From Terrimonas rubra (GTDB lineage Bacteria; Bacteroidota; Bacteroidia; Chitinophagales; Chitinophagaceae), in NCBI RefSeq assembly GCF_042686025.1, contig NZ_JBHUOZ010000003.1, positions 868,001 through 932,000 on the forward strand: DNA of 64,000 nucleotides, written 5' to 3'. Each line of letters starts with the position of its first letter. The first letter of the stretch is position 1. The notes below the pieces were generated by a model. That model had not been told where the DNA came from and ran no database searches. It saw nothing but the letters and a program-made list of their open reading frames with translations. Both the position numbers and the translations under genes were made by a program. Shown here piece by piece: positions 25,108 through 33,971 of this stretch.

Positions 25108-26142
25108 TCAGTCTTTTTTAACAATTTCTGTAAATAGTTTTTTCTTTTTGATAAAGAAAGCCCAAACTACACTGCCGGCGTACATTCCACGCAATTTTTT
25201 TGTTTTTTGTTTGGGGAAAACACTTTGTTTCTGCCTGGCAAAAACCCATGCGGTAAATGCCCAGTGCGAACGGCAGATGGCCCAAAAGTACCCGGTCTGC
25301 CCCGCAAACAGTCCTTTTAAAGCAGTTACGGTATCTAATGCGTAACGGAGAGGGAATATATATAAACGTTGTGGCCAGGAAAGATTTTTATACAACATCA
25401 CCAGGTTGTTCCTGAAGTTTAAAAAGGTCTTTAAACTATTACCCTGGGGTAAAGTGCCTCCGCCTACATGGTATACCACCGACTGCGGACATACATATAC
25501 CAGCTTACCGGCCTGCTGTAAGCGCCAGCACAAATCTATTTCCTCCATATGGGCAAAAAAGAAATTGTCAAACCCCTGCATGGCATGATAATCAGCTGCA
25601 CGGATAAACAAGGCAGCGCCGGTTGCCCAGAATACCGGAACGGCATCATTATATTGGCCCAGGTCTTTTTCACAATGATCAAATACACGGCCTCTGGAAA
25701 AAGGATAACCATACCGGTCTATCCACCCACCGGCTGCCCCGGCATATTCAAATGTATCCTTATGATGATAAGCTAAAATTTTAGGCTGGCAGGCTGCAAT
25801 GGTTTTATTGCCTTCACAAAGTTGTACCATCGGCTCTATCCAGCCGGGCACTACTTCCACATCGGAGTTTAGTAATACATAATAATCAGCGATCACTTGT
25901 TGCAGTGCTTCATTATATCCGCGGGCAAAACCAAAATTCTGTTCAAGTATAATGGTCCTGATCTGCGGGTAATGAGTTGCTAAAAATGATAAGGAGTTGT
26001 CGGTAGAAGCATTGTCGGCAACAATGATATCCAGGTTGGTATAAGTGGATGCCATTACAGACGGCAGAAACTGCTCCAGGAATTTTATACCATTCCAGTT
26101 TAAAATAATAACAGCAACTTTAGGTTGACTCATATTTTTCAA
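25108..26142 (-). CDS. Family 2 glycosyltransferase
   Basis: A 344-residue inverting GT-A enzyme that would transfer a sugar from a nucleotide-sugar to a surface glycan. The N-terminal motifs VAVIILNWNG, VADNASTDNS and LLNSDVEVVPGW (the metal-binding acidic site) are typical of rhamnosyltransferase-like GT2 proteins, as is ATGAALFIR with the nearby EEIDLCWR general-base region. A hydrophobic, basic C-terminus (about residues 280-320) would touch the membrane. No polysaccharide cluster surrounds it. The start could be ATG 26142 or ATG 26133. Confidence 0.88.
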   Translation of the reverse strand: MKNMSQPKVAVIILNWNGIKFLEQFLPSVMASTYTNLDIIVADNASTDNSLSFLATHYPQIRTIILEQNFGFARGYNEALQQVIADYYVLLNSDVEVVPGWIEPMVQLCEGNKTIAACQPKILAYHHKDTFEYAGAAGGWIDRYGYPFSRGRVFDHCEKDLGQYNDAVPVFWATGAALFIRAADYHAMQGFDNFFFAHMEEIDLCWRLQQAGKLVYVCPQSVVYHVGGGTLPQGNSLKTFLNFRNNLVMLYKNLSWPQRLYIFPLRYALDTVTALKGLFAGQTGYFWAICRSHWAFTAWVFARQKQSVFPKQKTKKLRGMYAGSVVWAFFIKKKKLFTEIVKKD

Positions 26143-26451
26143 TTACTGCGAAAGTAAAACAAAGAAAATAATCGGGCTATACAAAACAGGGTAGTAGTGT
26201 GAGGGGCTGTTTTTATTACTAAAACAATAGATAAACAATATAGCCGCTACGCCATTTTTTCAAGACCAGTTATTAAAGCGGGTTTATTGGTATTGTTTTA
26301 TTGGTTTATTATTTAACTTTACTTACCGTGATGATGCTTAAATAGTTGTGGGATGAAAAAACTTTTAATTTTTTTCAAAAAAAAGTAAAAAGTATTTGGT
26401 TAAGAAATATACCCCCCTTATTTTTGCACTCCCAAAACGGGAAACAAGGTT
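26143..26451. other. Non-coding stretch upstream of tRNA-Lys
   Basis: About 300 bp of AT-rich DNA without a supported gene. The left part should contain the glycosyltransferase promoter (minus strand) and the right part holds the tRNA-Lys promoter, listed separately. I see no repeats or hairpins of note. Confidence 0.6.
26395..26426 (+). promoter_or_regulatory. Promoter of tRNA-Lys
   Basis: TTTG (26395-26398) and TATTTTTG (26419-26426) match the Bacteroidota consensus with a 20 bp spacer. The following CACTCCCAAA is shared exactly with the tRNA-Gly promoter. Transcription would start about 20 bases before the mature tRNA. Confidence 0.75.
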
Positions 26452-26524
26452 GATTTCGTAGCTCAGTTGGTAGAGCACATCACTTTTAATGATGGGGCCC
26501 TGGGTTCGAGTCCCAGCGGAATCA
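26452..26524 (+). tRNA. tRNA-Lys (anticodon UUU)
   Basis: A 73-base cloverleaf: acceptor GATTTCG/CGGAATC, TAGCTC D arm, anticodon stem CATCA/TGATG around CTTTTAA (anticodon UUU), T arm CTGGG-TTCGAGT-CCCAG and discriminator A. CCA is not encoded. Confidence 0.95.
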
Positions 26525-26530
26525 CAGAGA

Positions 26531-26558
26531 AGCGGCTAAGTACTTAGCCGCTTTTTTT
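26531..26558 (+). terminator. Terminator after tRNA-Lys
   Basis: AGCGGCTAAG (26531-26540) and CTTAGCCGCT (26543-26552) form a perfect 10 bp stem followed by seven T, starting six bases after the tRNA. Confidence 0.92.
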
Positions 26559-26627
26559 ATGCATCTGTCTTACTAAGTGCAAAAACTTATACGGTTTGCA
26601 CTAACAGGCTTTTATTATCTTCGGAAT

Positions 26628-27779
26628 ATGTTTCAGCAACTTCTTAACTGGCGCACCTTACTGGCGGTAATAGCCATTGCTATTGTTACCGGCACTGTTT
26701 TTTATTCGCGTTACCTGTCCGAAAAAATTGCACAGGAAGAAAGGTTAAAAGTTGAGTTGTGGGTGGAAGCCAGTAAATCATTACTCGACCCCAATGAAAC
26801 AGCCGTAAGCCTGCCCTTTAAAATTGTATCGCAGAATACGGATATACCCATTATCGAAACCAATGAAAAGGATAGTATCATTGGTTATGTAAACCTTGAT
26901 TCGGCAAAAGCCATCGATGATAAAAACTATCTCCCGCAAAAATTAAAATCCCTCAAGGCCATAAACGAGCCCATCGTGTATGTTAACCCGCAGGACTCCA
27001 CCCTGGTAAACCGGTATTATTACGGGCATACCAGCCTGCTGAACGAAGTAAGGTATTACCCGCTGGTGCAGTTATTGATCGTGGGACTGTTTATCATTGT
27101 TGTGGTGCTTACCCTACGCAGCAGTTATATCTCGGTACAAAACCAGGTATGGGCCGGCATGGCCAAGGAAACGGCCCACCAGTTAGGTACTCCTGTGTCA
27201 TCGCTGGAAGGCTGGGTAGAAATGATGAAGGAGATGCCCGCCAACGAACAGATTGTGAAAGAACTGGAAAAAGATGTAAGCCGTTTACGGTTGGTGTCGG
27301 ACAGGTTTGGTAAAATTGGCAGCACGCCCCAGTTGGAAGAGAAAGACCTGGTAGCGCAGGTAAATAATATGGTGGACTATATTAAACGACGTTCGCCGGA
27401 TAAAGTACAGTTTGAAGTACTGACCCATGATAAATCCAGTATGATAGCCAAAATATCAGGACCCTTATTTGACTGGGTAATAGAGAACCTGTTGAAAAAT
27501 GCCCTGGATGCCATGGAGGGCAGGGGACAGATCAGCGTTAATATGCAGGAACAGAAGGATAAAATAGTGATCGACGTAAAGGATAGTGGGAAAGGCATCA
27601 GCAAACAGCACCTGGATAAGATCTTTAACCCGGGCTTTACCACTAAAAAAAGAGGCTGGGGACTGGGTTTAAGTTTATGCAAACGGATCATTAAACAATA
27701 CCACAAAGGAGAACTCTTTGTACTGGCATCGGAGCCGGGCAGGGGTACCACTTTCCGGATCGTATTGCCTTTAAACTAA
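26628..27779 (+). CDS. Membrane sensor histidine kinase
   Basis: A two-pass membrane kinase of about 383 residues. Transmembrane helices lie at about residues 10-30 and 150-170 and bracket a periplasmic sensor of about 120 residues. The H-box is unusual but typical of a Bacteroidota subgroup: AKETAHQLGTPVSSL with phospho-acceptor H184. The HATPase part has the N box (ENLLKNALDAM), G1 (DSGKGIS) and G2 (RGWGLGLSLCKRII). The frame is open to a GTG at 26577, but that lies next to the tRNA terminator and ATG 26628 fits better. No response regulator gene is adjacent, so its partner is elsewhere. Confidence 0.87.
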   Translation: MFQQLLNWRTLLAVIAIAIVTGTVFYSRYLSEKIAQEERLKVELWVEASKSLLDPNETAVSLPFKIVSQNTDIPIIETNEKDSIIGYVNLDSAKAIDDKNYLPQKLKSLKAINEPIVYVNPQDSTLVNRYYYGHTSLLNEVRYYPLVQLLIVGLFIIVVVLTLRSSYISVQNQVWAGMAKETAHQLGTPVSSLEGWVEMMKEMPANEQIVKELEKDVSRLRLVSDRFGKIGSTPQLEEKDLVAQVNNMVDYIKRRSPDKVQFEVLTHDKSSMIAKISGPLFDWVIENLLKNALDAMEGRGQISVNMQEQKDKIVIDVKDSGKGISKQHLDKIFNPGFTTKKRGWGLGLSLCKRIIKQYHKGELFVLASEPGRGTTFRIVLPLN

Positions 27780-27835
27780 GCGGTCATAAGTTTTTAACAA
27801 TTATAACATCTTCCCCATTATATTTGCAAACCGTT

Positions 27836-27921
27836 GCCCGGGTGGCGAAATTGGTAGACGCACTACCTTGAGGTGGTAGCGCTGCTAACGCGGCGTGCTG
27901 GTTCGAATCCAGTCTCGGGCA
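27836..27921 (+). tRNA. tRNA-Leu (anticodon GAG)
   Basis: An 86-base class II tRNA: acceptor GCCCGGG/CTCGGGC, anticodon stem CTACC/GGTAG around TTGAGGT (anticodon GAG), long variable arm CGCTGC...GCGGCG and T loop TTCGAAT. An exact -7 box TATATTTG lies at 27819-27826; a -33 box is not clear. Confidence 0.94.
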
Positions 27922-27932
27922 CATCTTTTATT

Positions 27933-27968
27933 AAATCCTGCAGATCGTTGATTTGCAGGATTTTTTTT
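27933..27968 (+). terminator. Terminator after tRNA-Leu(GAG)
   Basis: AAATCCTGCA (27933-27942) pairs with TGCAGGATTT (27954-27963), followed by further T. Confidence 0.88.
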
Positions 27969-28099
27969 ATTTTGGGTGGAGCAAAGTTGTTCCGTTTGAT
28001 ATAATCTCTGCGTGCCCGGTACTTACAATAGTTTAATGAACTATTATGCCATACCTGCGTTTTTATTTAGGATATTTATAAAACATTTAGTCAGCAATT

Positions 28100-28411
28100 A
28101 TGAAAGAAGAGTTTGTACATATACCGGTGATAAAGAATGAAGCTAACCACAGGTTTGAATTAACCGTAGAAGGATATACCGCATTTATCGATTACCGCGA
28201 GAAAGGCAGTAATATAACACTTATACATACCGAAAGTCCCGATGAACTTGCCGGACGTGGGGTGGCCACCGCTTTAATTGAAAAAGCCTTAGCGTACATA
28301 GAAGAAAATAAGTATGTACTTACGCCGCTATGTCCGTTGGTGTTCGCCTATATCAAAAGACACCCGGATTGGAAACGCATTGTGAGCCCGGATTTCAAAG
28401 GATTTGAATAA
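28100..28411 (+). CDS. Small GNAT-family N-acetyltransferase (YjdJ/COG2388 type)
   Basis: A 103-residue minimal GNAT fold. The acetyl-CoA loop appears as GRGVATALIEKALAYIEE (about residues 54-71), followed by LTPLCPLVFAYIKRHPDW, a combination specific to the short YjdJ/GTLF3B-like proteins. Their substrates are unknown. It is preceded by its own AT-rich region and followed after 35 bp by the pirin gene, which suggests an operon of general stress or redox genes with pirin and OsmC. Confidence 0.85.
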   Translation: MKEEFVHIPVIKNEANHRFELTVEGYTAFIDYREKGSNITLIHTESPDELAGRGVATALIEKALAYIEENKYVLTPLCPLVFAYIKRHPDWKRIVSPDFKGFE

Positions 28412-28446
28412 GCTTTTCATTTTATTAATTCAAAAAGTTTAATAAC

Positions 28447-29352
28447 ATGTCTAATATTAATATGGTAATAGAAGAACGTGCCACCAGCATCGGTCCTTTC
28501 CTGGTAGGACGTTTATTACCCTTCAGGCAAAAAAGAGCCGTTGGACCCTTTGTTTTTATCGATCATATGGGACCTATTGCTGTTAAAGAACATGAGAAAC
28601 TGGATATAGAGCCGCATCCTCATATCGGGCTTTCTACACTCACTTATCTTTTTGAAGGAGCTATTATGCACAGGGATAGTATCGGGTCCCTGGCAGAGAT
28701 TACACCGGGAGCCGTAAACTGGATGACGGCCGGTAAAGGGGTGTTGCACTCGGAAAGAATGCCCGAACATATTCGCGAGACCAACCCGGATATGGTGATG
28801 CATGGACTGCAGATATGGGTAGCATTGCCGAAAGAGCTGCAGGAGATGGACCCCAGTTTTACGCATATCTCCCGTGAAGATATTCCTGAATGGGAGCAAA
28901 ATGGCGTAAAGATTAAACTTATAGCGGGGGAAGCGTTTGGTAAAAAGTCGGCCGTTCCGGTGTACAGTCCGCTTTATTTCCTGGAGATCAAAAATGAGAG
29001 CGACGAAAAAAGAAATGTAAATATTGGCAATGATCTTTTTGGTGAAAGCGGCTTGTATATTTTAGAAGGGAGTATCGAAGCTGAGGGCAACAGGTATGAA
29101 CCGCGCAATATACTGATTGCGGCCAACAGCAAACTCTGCAATTTTGATATGGCCGCGCATACTACGGTGTATATTTTTGGTGGCGAACCTTTCCCGGAAG
29201 AACGTTTCATTATGTGGAATTTTGTTTCGTCGGAAAGGGAAAGACTGGAAAAGGCCAAGCTGGACTGGATTGCACAAAACCATGAATCCTTTCCGTTAAT
29301 ACCACAGGATGATAAAGCCTTTGTGCCGTTTCCGGCGCCTCCGGCAAAATAA
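28447..29352 (+). CDS. Pirin family protein
   Basis: A bicupin iron-binding protein of 301 residues. The N-terminal cupin has the metal-ligand motif EPHPHIGLSTLTYLFEG (about residues 56-72) with HRDS and the later HSERM. Bacterial pirins have been described as quercetin dioxygenases or regulators of metabolism; the precise role here is unknown. The neighbours, a GNAT upstream and an OsmC-type peroxidase downstream, are compatible with an oxidative-stress operon. Confidence 0.92.
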   Translation: MSNINMVIEERATSIGPFLVGRLLPFRQKRAVGPFVFIDHMGPIAVKEHEKLDIEPHPHIGLSTLTYLFEGAIMHRDSIGSLAEITPGAVNWMTAGKGVLHSERMPEHIRETNPDMVMHGLQIWVALPKELQEMDPSFTHISREDIPEWEQNGVKIKLIAGEAFGKKSAVPVYSPLYFLEIKNESDEKRNVNIGNDLFGESGLYILEGSIEAEGNRYEPRNILIAANSKLCNFDMAAHTTVYIFGGEPFPEERFIMWNFVSSERERLEKAKLDWIAQNHESFPLIPQDDKAFVPFPAPPAK

Positions 29353-29386
29353 AACCGATCTGTAAACCGGATATAAATAATTGGTA

Positions 29387-29818
29387 ATGGCAATAACAGT
29401 AAAGGAAACAAAAAACGATGTAACGGTAAATGCTAAACTGGGTGCAACTGATTTTTTAACCCGTATCAATTCCGGAATAAAGGAAGTGACAGGTGATGAA
29501 CCCGTTTCCTTCGGCGGTAAAGATGGTGGCTTTAATCCTTACGAATTCCTGGCTTCGGCACTCTCTATGTGCACAGCTGTCACCCTGCGGATGTATGCAC
29601 AAAGAAAAGCAATGGACCTGGGCGAGATCAATGTCAGTGTGCATTTATCAAACAATGTAATAGATAAGGTAGCCAGTTTTACCAAAACCATCTCATTTGA
29701 AAATAAGGGTTTGAGCGAAAACGAACTGGTCAAGCTAAAAGCTATTGCGGAATCCTGTCCTGTTAACAGGCTGCTTAACAATACGATTGTTGTTAATACA
29801 AATTTACAAGGGGAATAA
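29387..29818 (+). CDS. OsmC/Ohr-type peroxiredoxin-like protein
   Basis: A small cytoplasmic protein of about 143 residues of the OsmC family, which reduces organic hydroperoxides through two cysteines. The two conserved sites are visible: LSMCTAVTLRMYAQRKAMDL (first Cys) and AESCPVNRLLNNTI (second Cys). The frame is open to a TTG at 29381, but ATG 29387 (MAITVKE) is the better start. It follows pirin by 34 bp in the same direction and converges with the GntR regulator. Confidence 0.88.
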   Translation: MAITVKETKNDVTVNAKLGATDFLTRINSGIKEVTGDEPVSFGGKDGGFNPYEFLASALSMCTAVTLRMYAQRKAMDLGEINVSVHLSNNVIDKVASFTKTISFENKGLSENELVKLKAIAESCPVNRLLNNTIVVNTNLQGE

Positions 29819-29870
29819 AATTGTTACGGCTTGTAGGATCAGATGATATACCGGAACAGTTTACAGGGCT

Positions 29871-30593
29871 TTAAAAGCCATCTTCCAGGAAATAATTCTC
29901 CGTATTACAATATATATGCGAATAAATAACCAGGTCCTTGATATTGGTCTTTAACCGGCGTTTCATATGTAATACGGGGCTGTTGAGGTTGATCTTCAGC
30001 AGGTCGCTTACATTTTTATTGGAACTCACCGCCCATATTTTTTGTTTACCTTCTTTTACTTCCACTTTATAATGGTCGCTCAGCATTTTAAAAAGCGATT
30101 TGTTCTCTAAATTCCTGCTGATAAAACGCGGCAGGTGATAATCGGTGATATAGGTTTCTTCAAACAAAATGGGCAGGTTGTTTACCACGCGTATACGGGA
30201 AAAAAATATACAGCCGGCTTCTTTCTCCACCGCTGATAGTTCATCATAAAAAGCAGAAGGCCATGCCATTTTGATGGGTTTTTGGAGTATCTCGGTACGG
30301 AGTGTTTTTTCTCCTATACCGGCCGTGAAACCTTTGATGGACAGGATGCCGAGACCTTGTTTGGGTTCGGATACCATACTGCCTTTGCCATGGTGCCTTA
30401 CAATATAGCCCATGGCGCTTAACTCGGAAAGGGCCTGCCTTACTGTAGGACGTGTAGTGTTGTATGATTTGCAGAGATCGTTCTCAGAGGGTAGCAGGTC
30501 GCCTACTTTATACATGCCTGCGTCTAACTGGGATTTCAGGTCTTCCAATAGTTTTTTGTATAATGGCGCGGTTGAATTCTTTTTCATATGCAT
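29871..30593 (-). CDS. GntR-family regulator (HutC subfamily, UTRA domain)
   Basis: A 240-residue repressor-type regulator. The winged helix-turn-helix (about residues 10-75) reads VGDLLPSENDLCKSYNTTRPTVRQALSELSAMGYI. The remainder is a UTRA effector domain (AGCIFFSRIRVVNNLPILFEETYI...). HutC-type proteins usually respond to a sugar phosphate or small metabolite and bind short palindromes. It is divergent from the SusC gene, and three copies of one palindrome flank it and the second operon, which makes it the likely PUL regulator. The ATG at 30593 or 30587 may be used. Confidence 0.93.
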   Translation of the reverse strand: MHMKKNSTAPLYKKLLEDLKSQLDAGMYKVGDLLPSENDLCKSYNTTRPTVRQALSELSAMGYIVRHHGKGSMVSEPKQGLGILSIKGFTAGIGEKTLRTEILQKPIKMAWPSAFYDELSAVEKEAGCIFFSRIRVVNNLPILFEETYITDYHLPRFISRNLENKSLFKMLSDHYKVEVKEGKQKIWAVSSNKNVSDLLKINLNSPVLHMKRRLKTNIKDLVIYSHIYCNTENYFLEDGF

Positions 30594-30653
30594 ATCAATG
30601 GTGTAAAAGTAGGGATTATTTCTCCTTTACAAGTAGATTTTAAACATTGATAC

Positions 30654-30669
30654 ACTTGTATTTACAAGT
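30654..30669. promoter_or_regulatory. Putative GntR operator 1
   Basis: ACTTGTATTTACAAGT, a perfect palindrome with 7-base arms around TT, sits between the GntR gene and the SusC gene. It shares the ACTTGTA/TACAAGT arms with the sites at 30709 and 45528. A further half-site TACAAGT lies at 30628-30634. It is closest to the GntR promoter, so it is probably the autoregulatory site. Confidence 0.7.
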
Positions 30670-30708
30670 TTTACACAGTGTATTAAGTAAAATGTTTGAA
30701 AAATATTT

Positions 30709-30748
30709 CAACTTGTGTATACATGTTGTTTATTTTATCCTATATTTG
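30709..30748 (+). promoter_or_regulatory. Putative GntR operator 2 and promoter of the SusC operon
   Basis: CAACTTGTGTATACATGTTG (30709-30728) is an imperfect 20 bp palindrome of the same type as operators 1 and 3. An exact -7 box TATATTTG follows at 30741-30748. The operator covers the -33 region, so binding would prevent polymerase access. The geometry is nearly the same at 45528-45566. Confidence 0.7.
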
Positions 30749-30806
30749 GTTCCATATTTCAAGGATACCTGGTATCTCCTGATTGCTCACCATAAAGAAA
30801 TCTATA

Positions 30807-33800
30807 ATGAAAAAATGTAACCTGGGCGCTTTGCCCTATGGGTTAATTTGCCGGAAAAAGTTGCTACTGTCTTTTTCCGCTTTAGTCCTCTCCTGCCTGA
30901 CTGCTTTCGCTATGAACAAGGTTGGTGAATATACAAACAGTACAGGGAATAATCATTTTCTTATTGCTGACCGCGAGATCCGGGGAACGGTGCTGGATAA
31001 TGCCGGGCAGCCCCTGCAAGGGGTTTCTGTTACCATTAAAGGTACTAATACCGTAACGGCTACCGATGCCGACGGTAAGTTTACTATTACTGTCAATTCA
31101 GATGAACAGGTACTGGTCCTCAGCTTTTCGGGTATGAAAACCCAGGAAATTAAGGTGGGCAAACAAAACAGTTTCCAGGTAACACTGGAACCCGATAGTA
31201 AAGGCATGGATGAAGTGGTGGTGGTAGGTTACGGCGCTGTTAAAAAGAGTGACCTGACAGGCAGTGTGGCCTCTGTAAAAGGTGAGAAGATCACACAATC
31301 CTCCGCAGGAAGCTTTGAGTCTTTATTACAGGGACGTGTTTCCGGCTTACAGGTAATTAACAGCGGCAATGATAATCCGCAGGGAGGTACCACGGTAAGG
31401 GTAAGGGGTGTAAGTTCCATTAACGGCTCTAATTCACCGCTTGTGGTAATAGATGGTATACCCCTGGGTGAAGCGGGTAACCTGAATGCCATTAACCCCA
31501 ATATCATCGCCTCGGTAGAAGTATTGAAAGATGCTTCTGCTACCGCTATCTACGGTTCACGTGGTGCTAATGGCGTAATTATGGTTACTACCAAACGTGG
31601 CGCTAACAACAGGGCCAATGTATGGCTGAATCAAAAAACAAGTCTCGGTGTTTTCAGTAAACCGCTTGATTACTGGAAAGATGCGCTGACCATGTCAATA
31701 TTGGAAGATGAGTCGCTGGAAAATGCCGGTGTTGAACCCCGTTATGTGGGAAAGAGAGACCCTTCTGGTACATACTATCCTTCCAGGGCTGAAATTAAAA
31801 ACGGTGACTGGCCTTACAGGACAGACTGGACGAAATATGTATTCCGCCAGCCTTCCGTAACACAGGATTACAATGTGGGTGTGGAAGGCGGAAATAAAAA
31901 CGGGCGTTATTATATCAGCCTGGGTTACCTGGACGCACAGGGCATGCAGGTGGGCGATGACTATGATAAAATATCACTTGATCTTACGTATGATCACCGG
32001 GTATCGGAAAAATTGGGTATTAAAACAATGGCCGGTTTGTGGAAGGCCAACCGGAATTTTAACTACGGCATGAACTATAGCCGTAACCCCTTGTTCCCGG
32101 TATACAACGGCGATGGCAGTTATTATAAAATGAACCAGCAGGATTATGGCAATGTGGTGGCCATGACAAACGAGCGGGTGAGTAAAGCCTCTAATATGGA
32201 TGGCTATGCAACCCTCGAGATGAACTGGGATGTATTAAAAGGATTACAACTGGTTTTAAGAGGCAGTGCAAGAGCAGGCAGCAGTAATAACTTTACATTC
32301 AACCCGCCTGTTTATACTTTTGCCGGTGATCTGTACAACGGGGAAGGAGGAATGGGCTCTTCTAACTATTTAAACATTACTTCGGACGCTTATCTCACCT
32401 ATACCAAAAAGATACAATTGCATAACCTCAGCGTGATGGCTGGTATTACCTATGAAAATAATGTAGGAACCGGCCTGCATGCGGTTGGACAGGGATTTGC
32501 CAACGTGATATTAAGAGAAGAAAATCTTTCCGGTGCCGAAAAGCAACTGGTGTTTAATTCAAGATCAGAAACCACTCTGGCTTCAGGATATACAAGGTTA
32601 AACTATGCTTTTAACGACCGTTACTTATTCACTTTTACAGCCAGGGCTGATGGCAGCTCTAAATTCGGTGATGATAATAAATGGGGATTCTTTCCATCGG
32701 GTGCGGCCAGCTGGAAAATGTCGGAAGAAGATTTTATTAAGAACCTGGATGTGTTTGACCAGCTTAAGGTCCGCGCCACTTATGGTATCTCCGGTAACCA
32801 GGGCATTTCTCCCTATCAATCCATCTCACAGTTTGGCCAGGATTTTTACTATATGAATGGCAAAGAGTATATTATTTATGGCGTGGGCAAGGAAATAGGC
32901 CGGGAAGGTGCACAGCGTGAATATGTGCAGTTCGGTGGTATGGCCAATAAAAATCTTCGCTGGGAAAAAACAGCACAGTTCAATATCGGTATTGATATGG
33001 AAATACTTGACCGTAGACTGGCTATTACGGCAGATTTCTATCATAAAAAAACTTCTGACCTGTTAAGACGCCAGTTCCTGAATCCCAGTACCGGCTTTGA
33101 CAGGGTATGGACCAATGATGGTAAAGTAGAGAATAAAGGTTTTGAACTGTCGCTGGACGGACGCATTATCAACAAGGGTAAATTGCAGTTTAACGCCGGC
33201 CTGATATTTAATATGAACCGGAATAAAGTAGTTGACATTGGCTCGCAGGAAAGCTCCGGTTATATTATTGATGCCAATGGCCTGCGGTTTGAACCTTATG
33301 GAGAAGGCATACTGAATGATGCTTACCTGAACGTGCTGGCTATCGGCCATCCTATCAATTCGTTTTACGGGTACAGGGTAAATGGCATTATACAGAACAG
33401 GACCGGCAGCACCGCGAAAAATAATCAACCCGGTGAATTTAATTATGTAGGATTAAAAGATGATGGTGGCGTAGATCCGGCGGCCCGTACTATTATTGGC
33501 GATCCGAATCCTGATTTTACCGCCAGTCTTAACCTGCAACTCACACATGCTTCCGGTTTTGATCTCGCCGTACTTTTATATGGCATGTATGGTAATGATA
33601 TTTTTGCTACCCGTAAACTGGACAGGGCTTCCCTGCAGATAGACAGGTGGACCGGCGAAAATCCTACCAATGATCGCCCAAGCCTGCGGGCCGACAGGCA
33701 ATACCTCGCTTCTTCCTGGTTTATTGAAGACGGATCTTTCTTGCGCGTTCAACACGTTACATTGGGTTACCGTCTTCGCCCGGGTACACTAAAATTCCTT

Positions 33801-33950
33801 GATCATGGCAGGATCTATTTGAATGTCAGTAATCCTGTAACCTGGTCCAAAACCAGTGAGTTTGATCCTGAAGTAGGAGAAAATGGCAGGGGCAGTGCTG
33901 CTTATCCCCGGATTACTGCTATCACCGCAGGTATTGAAATCAAATTTTAA
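30807..33950 (+). CDS. SusC/RagA-type TonB-linked outer-membrane glycan importer
   Basis: The outer-membrane channel of a polysaccharide utilisation locus. ATG 30807 (MKKCNLG) is preferred over the TTG at 30783. After a long N-terminus with a hydrophobic helix comes a carboxypeptidase-regulatory-like domain (IRGTVLDNAGQPLQGVSV), a TonB-box region (DEVVVVGYGAVKKSDLTGSV), the plug, and the barrel ending in KF. The pair with SusD 21 bp later is diagnostic. It should import oligosaccharides through TonB; the glycosidases downstream suggest a mannose-containing glycan. Expression is probably controlled by the divergent GntR protein. Confidence 0.95.
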   Translation: MKKCNLGALPYGLICRKKLLLSFSALVLSCLTAFAMNKVGEYTNSTGNNHFLIADREIRGTVLDNAGQPLQGVSVTIKGTNTVTATDADGKFTITVNSDEQVLVLSFSGMKTQEIKVGKQNSFQVTLEPDSKGMDEVVVVGYGAVKKSDLTGSVASVKGEKITQSSAGSFESLLQGRVSGLQVINSGNDNPQGGTTVRVRGVSSINGSNSPLVVIDGIPLGEAGNLNAINPNIIASVEVLKDASATAIYGSRGANGVIMVTTKRGANNRANVWLNQKTSLGVFSKPLDYWKDALTMSILEDESLENAGVEPRYVGKRDPSGTYYPSRAEIKNGDWPYRTDWTKYVFRQPSVTQDYNVGVEGGNKNGRYYISLGYLDAQGMQVGDDYDKISLDLTYDHRVSEKLGIKTMAGLWKANRNFNYGMNYSRNPLFPVYNGDGSYYKMNQQDYGNVVAMTNERVSKASNMDGYATLEMNWDVLKGLQLVLRGSARAGSSNNFTFNPPVYTFAGDLYNGEGGMGSSNYLNITSDAYLTYTKKIQLHNLSVMAGITYENNVGTGLHAVGQGFANVILREENLSGAEKQLVFNSRSETTLASGYTRLNYAFNDRYLFTFTARADGSSKFGDDNKWGFFPSGAASWKMSEEDFIKNLDVFDQLKVRATYGISGNQGISPYQSISQFGQDFYYMNGKEYIIYGVGKEIGREGAQREYVQFGGMANKNLRWEKTAQFNIGIDMEILDRRLAITADFYHKKTSDLLRRQFLNPSTGFDRVWTNDGKVENKGFELSLDGRIINKGKLQFNAGLIFNMNRNKVVDIGSQESSGYIIDANGLRFEPYGEGILNDAYLNVLAIGHPINSFYGYRVNGIIQNRTGSTAKNNQPGEFNYVGLKDDGGVDPAARTIIGDPNPDFTASLNLQLTHASGFDLAVLLYGMYGNDIFATRKLDRASLQIDRWTGENPTNDRPSLRADRQYLASSWFIEDGSFLRVQHVTLGYRLRPGTLKFLDHGRIYLNVSNPVTWSKTSEFDPEVGENGRGSAAYPRITAITAGIEIKF

Positions 33951-33971
33951 TTAAGGTTAAAAAAAATATTT

